From Oscarella lobularis (lineage: Eukaryota; Porifera; Homoscleromorpha; Homosclerophorida; Oscarellidae): DNA of 64,000 nucleotides. The notes under the pieces are model-generated. The model saw nothing but the letters and a program-made list of their open reading frames with translations. It was not told the origin of the DNA and searched no databases. Both the position numbers and the translations under genes were made by a program. The stretch covers positions 868,001 to 932,000 of the forward strand of contig NC_089190.1 of NCBI RefSeq assembly GCF_947507565.1. The letters are read 5' to 3'. Shown here one piece after another: positions 33,728-42,651 of this stretch (positions are counted from its first letter, which is position 1; the number at the start of each line of letters is the position of its first letter).

Positions 33728-34640
33728 TAGAGGATATTAGGGAGGAGGGGCTAAGGCCGTGCATGCGCAGAAGTTGGGGTAGAGTCGCGAATACGTGGGA
33801 GGTGCATTCGGCGTTGTCTCCCGCGGCAGTGGTACCATTTCCACTCTTAGCCCTTACGGTAAGCTTCTCTTAGAGTATGTGCGCACTCCCTGCTGTGGTT
33901 GTTTCTCTGTTTAGGGAGTTCTCTTCGCCAGGAAGTCAGCCAAATCCAATATCCGGACCACGCCCCTAAAGGGTAAAATCGCCCTTTTCTCGCTGGAACA
34001 GAAGTGAACGAACTAACGACTCGAACCCTCACGGACAGAAACGTATTTTATAGCGTAGCAATCGTAGTTTTTCATATGAATGGGCAAGAAGAGTACTCGA
34101 GCCTAGGGCAGCCACAAACTCGCTCAAACGATTCAGGAAGCTCTGGACGACGTCGTTTTCGATTGTGGCATTTATAAGTGCAGCATTGTCTTTGGCCGTG
34201 AGACGACGTAGCCATGCGTAGGTCAAGAGATCGCTTGCGCAGACAAGACAATGCAACAATGTTTAGAAATGACCATTTCCGTCGCCATTCATATGAAAAA
34301 CTACGATCGCTACGCTATAAAATACGTTTCTGTCCGTGAGGGTTCGAGTCGTTAGTTCGTTCACTTCTGTTCCAGCGAGAAAAGGGCGATTTTACCCTTT
34401 AGGGGCGTGGTCCGGATATTGGATTTGGCTGACTTCCTGGCGAAGAGAACTCCCTAAACAGAGAGACAACCACAGCAGGGAGTGCGCACATACTCTAAGA
34501 GAAGCTTACCGTAAGGGCTAAGAGTGGAAATGGTACCACTGCCGCGGGAGACAACGCCGAATGCACCTCCCACGTATTCGCGACTCTACCCCAACTTCTG
34601 CGCATGCACGGCCTTAGCCCCTCCTCCCTAATATCCTCTA
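33728..34640. mobile_element. Foldback element with about 355-bp inverted arms
   Basis: TAGAGGATATTAGGGAGGAG at 33728 and its complement ending at 34640 bound almost perfectly complementary arms (33728-34083 and 34286-34640) around a 200-bp loop. It lies only about 30 bp from the right minisatellite array. No gene is called inside. Confidence 0.85.
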
Positions 34641-34650
34641 TAAGCTCGCT

Positions 34651-35200
34651 CGTGTTACGGATGTGTCCCGTATGTGATCTTTCTACAAACGCTTCTCGCC
34701 AACTTTAGGACCCTCTTGAGTCCTGCCAAGTCTTGTGCTTCAGAAGATAGAGAAGCTCAAGATGTAGCTAGCAAACTCGTTGTTTTCACTTCTTCTTTTC
34801 GTACGCGATAGAAATCTCCGACTCTTGCCTCCGTTGAACTTGCGAACCACCTTACGGCCTTCTAAAGTGACCAGGAACGCTCAGACCCCGTTCATGCCAA
34901 GCGTATTACAAAGAGCAAGAAAGCGTTTGTTGTCCGATTCATGATTCAGATCCGAACTTACACGCAGTTAGAATGCAATATCTCTGACGCTCCACGCCCA
35001 CGTTATGCACCAGATAACTCGGACGGATTTGTGGTATGTACCCATCCTGGACTATGTAGCGTACGCATGTAATGTACCCGCCTATTGATGTGACGTCATT
35101 GTACGTATATAAGGGTAGACTATAGATTAATAAAGGGCTTTTGTACCCACACCTAAAGAACTACACTACAAGATTAGCTTTTATCGAACGGAGCCAGGGT
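34651..35200 (+). repeat. LTR-like promoter region (solo LTR candidate)
   Basis: It starts TGTTACGGATGTGTCCCG. Near its end GTACGTATATAAGG is followed 30-40 bp later by AATAAAGGGC, the TATA/poly-A spacing of an LTR. No second copy, primer-binding site or coding region was found here. Confidence 0.3.
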
Positions 35201-35284
35201 TCACTTGAAAGCGTGAGTAGTGCTCTTGAGCAAGATGTGATTTGGCTTCAAAAAGAGTCGCCCCCTAAGCTGCAGCGAGCGACT

Positions 35285-35880
35285 TTCTAACTTCCGGTTT
35301 GTGATAGTGATAGTGATAGTGATATTAATTTATTTAACGACGGTACAACCCTCGACGCGTATTGGTCGATCTACCGGGTGCCGTACATAACTACGGAAGA
35401 CAAAAAAGTAATTTCAAAAAGTATTCCTCTTGATTATATCAATTTCAAAAAAATATTTCTCTTGATTATATCTTTTGAACGTAACAGTTATGACGCAGAC
35501 TAACATTAAATGATTTAAGATCAGAGATAGACGACAAAAGGGGACTGAGAGAATTCCAGTAAGATTGGGCACGATAAAAAGACGTAGATCGAAGAGCATT
35601 GGTGGACGGACGAGTAATATGTAATCCAAATTGAGAAAGACGAGCATTGTAACCACCAGAAGACGTACGACAGAAATGAGAAGAAATTTGAGAAGACGCT
35701 AGAGAGGTAACTCCACGAAACGCATGAATACCAAGAAAGCCGATGACGCAAATCATATGTAGATGAAAACAATCAAATAGAGCTGTAAGATCACCAGTTG
35801 GCTCACAGAGTCGGCGACCAGGATATGAATTGGGTGACAAATCGCGAAGGGAGTTCCGCAAACCAGAAATCAAAATTTAG
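35285..35880 (-). pseudogene. 3' end of a non-LTR retrotransposon (LINE)
   Basis: The minus-strand frame ends with SGGYNARLSQFGLHITRP, TNALRSTSFYRAQSYWNSLS and ISDLKSFNVSLRH. This is the usual C-terminus after the RT in CR1/Jockey-like LINEs. A 3' tail of short TATCAC repeats (about 35303-35325) follows, typical of LINE tails. It is 5'-truncated. Confidence 0.6.
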
Positions 35881-36148
35881 CTTGTTTAGCTCACTTTTAA
35901 AGCAGGTGAAGTAGTTGACAAGTTTGACCGAGGCAAGAATATGGCAGGTTAAAGCTACGATTTAACCGTCGTTAACGTCTGATCGAAAGGGCACGCGCGC
36001 GCTTGGGGCTCGCCGGGCCTCATTGGTCGTTGGTGAATGTTGCCAATTAGCTCGTGATTGGTCAGTGGCTTTCAGGTTTTCATTTATCGCCTTTATCGCT
36101 TGCTTTCGGCATCGCTCTCGCTTGTGTCTCTTCGCTTTCTTGTTCCCA

Positions 36149-37555
36149 TGGCGTTTGACGAAATTCGCGACGGCGACTCGGTTCACACAGCCGTATCGGA
36201 TCTACGAACTGACGTGTCGGCCATTCAAGATATGTTGACGGACATCCTCGCGCGGTCGTCGGCTCCGTCGGCGTCGATTCAATCCGCCCCGATCGTTTCG
36301 AGTAAGTTTCCCGTGTGCTTGTTGTTTGTTGGGCGCGCTGGAGATGTCCTGGGCGCGCGGGCGCGCCGCGCAGATTTCTTTCATGCCACTGTTTTTGGCG
36401 GTGGGGCGCGTCCGCGGAGCGAAGCGTCCCTTGTGTGCTGTGAGCGGTTGGGTTTTCGCGGCTTTCGCGGCCCTCTTGCGCCTTTTTTGCGCTCGGTGCC
36501 ACCGATTGCTGGTCGGGTCGCGGTCGGCGCTCCCGTACCCCTCCCACGCGTTGGCACGCGTCGCTATTGTTTTTCTCGTTTTTTCCTTTGTCCTTGTTGC
36601 AGCGCTCGTTCGCGCGGCTTTTCAGCTGGCGTTTACTCTTCGATTGTTTTTTTGCTTTTCGTGGCGCTGGGACGATGTAGCCTTTGCTTAGCCGGCTTCT
36701 CTCTTTTCAGACGCCTTCGTTCCTCCGCTGGGCTCGATGCCTGAATTGAATTCGATTGCGCAGCCAGTGCCTGCTGACGAAGAGTCGGTTTCGCCGCCGC
36801 CGAAGAAGCGCGCCGTTCCTGTTTTTGTCCACGGCCTTGGGATTCCGCCAGTGCCGGGGCGCCTGGTGGAAAAAATCCTAGAGGGGCAGTTCGTCGATAT
36901 GGCCGAGCTGTTGCCGGACAATATCGAACTGCTTCGTCGAGAGGCCGCGGTACCGCGCTCATCTTAAGCTCGTCTTCGTCAGATCGCATCGATCACCGCC
37001 TGGGCTCAGTGCTTCGCGACGTTCGTCGCGATTCGCGCGCAAGCTGCACCAGCCACGGTGCCGGCATTGCTTGCTTATATGCGCCTTTTGATTCGAGAGG
37101 CGGCGCGTCACCCGGGCCTCGGTTAGCCGGCTGTCGTACGACTCCTTCTTTCGCCAACAAGCAGCCGCCGATCCTTCCCTTCGCTGGGATTCGCTGCACT
37201 CGGATTTGTTCGCCATCACCGTCGCCGATGCCGCTGTCTCGTCCGGCCGCGCCCGTCCGCTGTGCCGTTTGTGCCTTGAACCGGACTATGCCGCCTTGGA
37301 TTGTCTAGGTAGGCGGGGTCGGGTTAGGGTCGGCCCTATCCTGGAGTTCAAGAGGTTAAAGAATATCGTACAACGAAGAGGATTGGAACGAACAGCTTCG
37401 CTGGTGATTCTCTAACTTACGAAGCGAAGGTCTTGGCACGAAGGCCCTAATATTCGTAAAGGACGCTTCTGAATGACAATTCCATACCCGTAACACACCT
37501 CGCTTCAGCTAAAGTGGTCACGTGACGGCGAGTTGCATATCCCTACTCTTTCTCC
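36149..37555 (+). mobile_element. Deleted Ngaro-type copy: spliced gag only
   Basis: The gag starts at 36149 (MAFDEIRDGDSVHTAVSDL). A candidate GT-AG intron (about 36302-36709) precedes an exon with HGLGIPPVPGRLVEKILEGQ and FVDMAELLPDNIELLRREAA, matching the 23577-28520 element. After a stop at 36964-36966 the reading RQIASITAWAQCFATFVAIR continues. RT, RNase H and recombinase are missing. The 3' terminal repeat at 37503-37548 matches 23587-23631 inverted. Confidence 0.7.
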
Positions 37556-37617
37556 TACCGCCAGAAGCCCGCGCGCGCCCTGGTGGTAGGGGCTCTCAAA
37601 CGTGATGGGCCAAAATC

Positions 37618-37648
37618 GGAAAGTGTGTCTGTCTGTCTGTCTGTCGGT
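37618..37648 (+). repeat. GTCT microsatellite
   Basis: A short run of about five GTCT units (TGTCTGTCTGTCTGTCTGTC). Confidence 0.8.
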
Positions 37649-37759
37649 AACGCTCACGTCACAATCGCTCTTAAACCAATCATACCCACAGGTGCCTTTA
37701 CGACATCATATTCATTGTGATGTCATACTCTCCCGTATATTGAACAAAATGCTACCGAA

Positions 37760-37975
37760 AAAGGTGACGTCACAGTAGATAGTAACCCCGGATTGTGTTC
37801 AGCATAGATATAACAATATACTGATATATCTATGCTTGCCGCCAAGAATAAATACTATTAACATAACAATGAGCTTACTTAGTAACGTTTATCAAGGGAA
37901 CGCAGTAAAGGGCACGTTGGGTTTGTCGTACTGCGAGCGAAGCTCGCAGCACGCAAACCCAACTGCGAGCTGATA
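37760..37975 (+). repeat. Dispersed repeat, copy 1 (with 38160-38377)
   Basis: The tail GAACGCAGTAAAGGGCACG..TTGGGTTTGTC..CAGCACGCAAACCCAACTG is repeated at 38310-38375. The preceding GATAGTAAC..CGGATTGTGT block is also shared, with more divergence between them. Each copy holds a small stem, TTGGGTTTG..CAAACCCAA. Confidence 0.65.
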
Positions 37976-37986
37976 ATGGGCCTCCC

Positions 37987-38049
37987 GAAGGGGCAGAAGT
38001 TAGGGCTAGGAAGGGGTTACCCCTTCCTAGCCCTAACTTCTGCCCCTTC
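37987..38049. other. 63-bp perfect palindrome (30-bp arms, 3-nt loop)
   Basis: GAAGGGGCAGAAGTTAGGGC plus TAGGAAGGGG is followed by TTA and the exact complement. A perfect cruciform-capable hairpin directly abuts the left end of the 38050-38760 element. Confidence 0.95.
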
Positions 38050-38760
38050 CAGTGGCGTAGCCAGGATTAAGCGGAGGTAGGTGCTGAAGTTCGCGCGCTC
38101 CGCGCGCGAAAATTTTTGGACCACGCCCCTTTTCTATTTGGCTATTTAAGGCCTCTAACGAAAAACAGTGCGTAGGCCCAAAGTAACACAACAGAGATAG
38201 TAACTTCGGATTGTGTACAAAGCTTTCTGGAACGAGTACATATGTTGGCATATTACATAGCATAACTGGCACATAACATTTGAGCTTAATTATTAACGCT
38301 CATCGAAGGAACGCAGTAAATGAGCACGTTGGGTTTGTCTTCGCTCGCAGCACGCAAACCCAACTGCGAGCTGAAAACGTGTCACTTGATCATGCACCCG
38401 AGGGGGCCATGCAGGGAAGGGTTACTCTGTGCCACCTTTACTCGACAGGTGAATCGCTCTTTTGATATATACATGTAATCAGAACACCTAAAATCTGTGG
38501 TGTAAAGGCATAGCCACCAGGTGCCCTATTCCCATTTTTACAGAAAGGACATATTTCCGGGCAGATTAAGGTGTGGTTAGGCAATGTGATTCCCATAATG
38601 CACATGCTGTAGGCACTAACAGAGATCGGACACCGTGCTAAGGGTGTTCGGGGATCACATGATGGCTAACAACGGGCCATCATTATCTAGTATAATTATT
38701 TTCAGCAAACTTGAGGGAGGTGCTCGAGCACCCAAAGCACCCCCCCTGGCTACGCCACTG
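38050..38760. mobile_element. MITE with CAGTGGCGTAGCCAGG inverted ends
   Basis: Terminal CAGTGGCGTAGCCAGG (38050-38065) is inverted at 38745-38760 and bounds 711 bp without a gene. Termini of this CAGTGGCGTAGCC type are familiar from animal hAT-like elements. I do not see a clean 8-bp duplication. Confidence 0.7.
38160..38377 (+). repeat. Dispersed repeat, copy 2
   Basis: Second copy of the 37760-37975 repeat, in the same orientation, located inside the 38050-38760 element. Confidence 0.6.
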
Positions 38761-39301
38761 CGGGCTTCTACCCGGTAGCTCTGTGTCGCATGAGAGGTCA
38801 AATTAGCTAATTGTAGGGCTTTGCGGAAAATAATGCATGCCATGGTTAGGCAGTGTGATGCACATTATGCCCATGAGCTTTCCTAAAATTAGAGTAAAAA
38901 GAAATAGATACCGTGCTGAGGGTGTTCGGGGATCACATGACGTAACTACCCATGCCGTAACAGCAAGGATAACCGTAAGGATAGCCCACAGGCTCGATGA
39001 GTACTACAGTGCACGCCACCATAAATTTCCAATTTTTCAAAGTCCACTACCCTTTCACGAAAAGGCTCTGCGAACTTAGCTATAACGCCATTTCATAGTT
39101 TAAGAGGTTATCTAAAGAATAAATATGATTGTGAAACTCTTCCGCTTAAATCGAAGAATTTATGCTATCAGCCAATCGTGGACCAGTGTTTGTTCACATG
39201 ATCTTCGCGCCATTTTGGTAAAATGGGTAAAGTGATTGTTACGTCACAGTTATACTGTACCTTGATCGCTGTGTGTTTTCTGTTCTCGGTTTTCTTCTCC
39301 G
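38761..39301. other. Intergenic, no gene
   Basis: Mixed sequence upstream of the 39302 gene. The GGGTGTTCGGGGATCACATG stretch at 38645 recurs at 38919, another short dispersed repeat. Confidence 0.4.
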
Positions 39302-41539
39302 ATGTTTCCGAGACGTTCTCGACGTTTTTTGAAGCGCTTGTACAAAGATCGCGCTAGGAAAATGAATGATGCGTTATATTCTGGTATGCTGCATTTATAT
39401 TTAATTTTATCTATAATCTGGCGCAACTCATCTTTAGCTGCTGATCCCGTCTTGATTCCGCCTGTCGTTGACGCGCTGATTGATGCCGAACCCGTCTCGA
39501 TTCCGCCTGTCGTTGACGGGCCCATGGATGTCGAACCGATAATTGATGAAGCTTTTTATCCTTTGCAACCAGACACGGATGACGATTGTTTCGAGAGTGG
39601 AAGTGACGGGCCGGGGTTCGATAGCTCCGATGACGGTAGCGAAGAGCCACAAGTATTGAGCGACGACGAAATGTGGTATGCAGCGTGCAAATGGATGAAA
39701 GATCGACCAGTGGAAGACCTAAAGATGATGTCCGTTCTTCTGACTTTATTCTCGAAGATGAATTTTAACCTCGGAAAAGTTGCCGCCGCAGAACTGGCGG
39801 GATCGGTGGTCGGTAGAACAGGACGAAGCGTAAGAGGGTACGTCAGCGATTTTGCACGAAATGGAGGCCGCTTCTCGCCCTATCGTCGTGGCCGCCATTA
39901 TCGACTCTCTATTACAAGCCATGAGGACTTTCGTCACAAAGCTGCAGAATGGGCACGAAAGAATACATCGGTTCGAGGCAAGCCTAATATGACAGCGGCA
40001 GATTTTTCCCAGTACATCAACAAAGAGCTTTTACCATCAATTGATCTTCCAGCTTCTTTTCGACCATCAATATCGGTCCGCACGTCTCTTCGACTTTTGC
40101 GTTCCTTGGGATTCCATCAAAAAAGATCTAGCCAGAAAGGAGTCTTTGTAGATGGCCATGAAAGGTTCACTGACTTTCTTGTCTGTTTTTTCGTAATTCT
40201 TTTATTGAAGGAGTGACAACGTCGCCGCTAGAAAAGTATTTTGCGACACACTTATGCTCTTGCAAACGACGCAGAGACCTCCACCCTTGCCATCAGATGG
40301 TTTAGAAGATGTATCACACCTCTTAGGTGCTTGTTCTGTAATTAAATTAACAGTCAGCAGTAATATTATCAATTTCTACAGGAGACACATTTGCTGAGAA
40401 AAACCTGATTACGATCTATCACGATGAATCCATCTTTCAGGCAAATGACGACCAACCGTTCGTGTGGGCACAAGAAGATCAAGTAGTTCTAAAACCAAAG
40501 GTATAATGCAGTCTTTAGAAAAACAATTTAAACCTGACACTTTGTGTTAGGGAAAAGGAAGATCAATCATGATCTCCGATTTCATAGAAGAGTTTGGAGG
40601 ATTTTTAGAAGACAACGGCGAGGAGGCGAGGGTGACACTAGAAGTTGGTGCAAACAGAGAGGGTTTCTGGACGCGGGATAAATTCTTGGATCAGCTGAAA
40701 GTCGCGGCGGCTATTGCCGAGCGGAAGTATCCAATGGAGTCGCACACAATCCTATGGATATTCGACCAAAGGTAAACAAATATCCTTTGCAGTAATTTTT
40801 CTCTATCATTTGACTTAGTACCTGTCACACTGCGATGGCCGACGACGCTCTTCTTGCTAATAAAATGAATTTCAAAGATGGTGGGCTGCAACGTCGAATG
40901 CGGGACACAAGCTACAGGGGAATACCGCAAATAATGGTAAACGAGAGAGGAGAACCAAAAGGATTGCGAACGGTCAGATACCTAAAACAGATTCTTATAA
41001 TGCTTCGAATTCGCATACTTGCAGGTTGTGGCTGAAAGAGGAATTGACATCACGGGCAAGAGTCGAGTGGAACTGATCGAAATTGTTGAGAAGCATCCGG
41101 ATTTTGCAGGCCAAAAGTGCCTAGCCCAAGAATTTCTGGAATTGAGGGGTCATCTAGTGATGTTCATCCCCAAGTACCACTGTGAATTAAAGTAATGTTA
41201 GGGAAAATAATAGATAGCATGTGTAACAGGCAGGTTTAGCCCCATTGAAAGAGTTTGGGGACGGGCAAAGGCCTACACGCGAGCCCACTGCAACTATTCC
41301 ATCACCGGTTTGCGTCGAACAATACCAGAAGCCTTTGCAGGAGTGTCCGTCGATTTCATTAGGAAGTGTTTCAGAAAAATTCGAGAGTACCAGCAAGCCT
41401 ACAGGGAAGGCAGTAAAGGCAAGTAAATCGTTGCAATACAAAAGCCTTAGCCAATGTTTTCTTTACAGGAGGAAGCGACGTCAACAAGGCCATTAAACTG
41501 TATAAGTCTCACAGAAGAATATTGAAAGAGACGTTATAA
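39302..41539 (+). CDS. Intact multi-exon DDE-transposase-derived protein
   Basis: Nine exons join in frame to 611 residues: 39302-39383, 39438-40164, 40211-40326, 40382-40500, 40551-40771, 40819-40972, 41025-41191, 41240-41418 and 41469-41539. Introns are 46-54 bp; the last uses a GC donor (GCAAGT), and the first is itself a multiple of three. The N-terminus is acidic with a duplicated IPPVVDA/IPPVVDG motif, then an HTH-like region (AAAELAGSVVGRTGRSVRGY, RTSLRLLRSLGFHQKR). The core carries GVFVDGHER, IYHDES (Asp), WIFDQSTCH (Asp) and YHCELNPIERVWGRAK (Glu), then KSHRRI near the end. This matches an IS630/Tc1-like DDE endonuclease family with many introns in animals and fungi. No inverted ends were seen, so it may be domesticated or have lost its termini. 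Confidence 0.8.
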
Positions 41540-41868
41540 ATAAATAGTAAGAATATAACCAGGGTGCCATATACAGGTGGGTAATCTTGTCTTTCTTGTC
41601 TTCCTTAGATTTCTATTAGATAAACCGGCTTTTATAAAAGTCACCAAATTCTCAAAGAAAGTCGCCATGCCGTGTATAATTTTTTATTTAGATTAGGAAG
41701 TCGACTACGTCGACCGACGTTTCACACGTGCTGTAACTCAAAACTAATACAAGCTACTGCGTGCTTGTCTCCTTCAACAGTAAGTCTTGCATCTGCTACC
41801 CTATCGCGATATGATCGCGATGCTTCTGCATAGGGAGCACTGACGAAAACCCTGGGAGCGCAATTTTT
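41540..41868. other. Intergenic, nothing recognised
   Basis: No motif-bearing frame. No inverted ends belonging to the upstream transposase gene were detected. Confidence 0.4.
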
Positions 41869-42135
41869 TCAAGCCAAGTGTGCAAAAAAATCTAACCCCG
41901 AGACTCGAACTCTTCCACACTGAAGGTAGGGACCTATTATTCCTGCGGCAGAACGCTGTAAGTGACCTGTCATTATTCTCCCTTGTCGAACAACTGCAAA
42001 CACTGCCACGGCATTGCGGTCGTGGATATTTTGTGGCTCTGCCTCGCAGACAATGTCTTGATTTTTTTTTACAAAAGGAAGCCCGTTGTAAAATTTAACG
42101 CCTTTTACTATCGTGGTAAAAGAAAATTTCTCCAT
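41869..42135 (-). CDS. Short HIRAN-like protein or exon
   Basis: 88 residues with VKGVKFYNGLPFVKKNQDIV, CEAEPQNIHDRNAVAVFAVV, GHLQRSAAGIIGPYLQCG and RVRVSG. This corresponds to the first two-thirds of a HIRAN domain (EP-x-N-x-HDR-x-AVAV .. GH .. FL .. V-V-G). The usual GLEIPC ending is missing; after GRVRVSGLDF the frame leaves the family and stops. Either it is a first exon with the remainder downstream, or a truncated paralogue of 20898-21278. Confidence 0.5.
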   Translation of the reverse strand: MEKFSFTTIVKGVKFYNGLPFVKKNQDIVCEAEPQNIHDRNAVAVFAVVRQGRIMTGHLQRSAAGIIGPYLQCGRVRVSGLDFFAHLA

Positions 42136-42651
42136 GTTGCTAACCGTGCGCGCGTTAGGATAGTATCGCTCAAATCAAAGCCAAATTCGAGAAGAAATGC
42201 TTTGGCAACAAAGCATTTCTACGTCAATGTCTATCAATGAGATTTTAGAATTGCCTTTTAGTTACCCCCTAATATGTTGAAAAAAAAAATTCATTGTGCC
42301 GTTACCGAGAAAAACGCACCAAAAGGAGCGTAGGTACGTAACCTAGAAACGGCCATTTTTTTCGAAAACAAGAAACTTTCGGAAACATTTCATTCAATGA
42401 AAAGTTTTGAAATCTTCTCCAATATATCAGCAGTCTTAAGCGATTGTCACCGGACACGCAAATAATCAGCAAAACGCGAATTTTGGCTTGGCATCGCGAA
42501 AAGTGTTTTTTTTTCTAAAACGGCGGCTTTAATAGACCCGAAAGAACAAACGCTGTTAGGAGAAACGATCTCCTAAACTCATAGTAGCGCGAAAAGTGAC
42601 GCCGATAGCGAGACCTTGATTTCGCGAGGGAAAACGCGCGCTAGTGGCTAA
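42136..42651. other. Upstream region of the kelch-kinase gene
   Basis: No gene. AACGCGCGCTAG lies at about 42631, some 20 bp before the first ATG. Similar AACGCGCG motifs occur near other gene starts in this window (see findings). Confidence 0.35.

Larger units (their letters stand above)
31004..33730. mobile_element. Composite inverted-repeat element whose arms are 9-bp minisatellite arrays
   Basis: Short outer inverted repeats (GCAGAGAAGAGC..CTAACGCGCGCTAG, 31013-31037 and 33696-33727) enclose two arrays of the same 9-bp unit in opposite orientation and a central region of smaller direct and inverted repeats. No transposase is visible. The structure could be one transposon or an inverted duplication. 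Confidence 0.5.

Noticed and set aside
34029-34259. 76-codon frame in the loop of the foldback element
   Set aside because: Begins and ends within repeat arms; no recognisable family.
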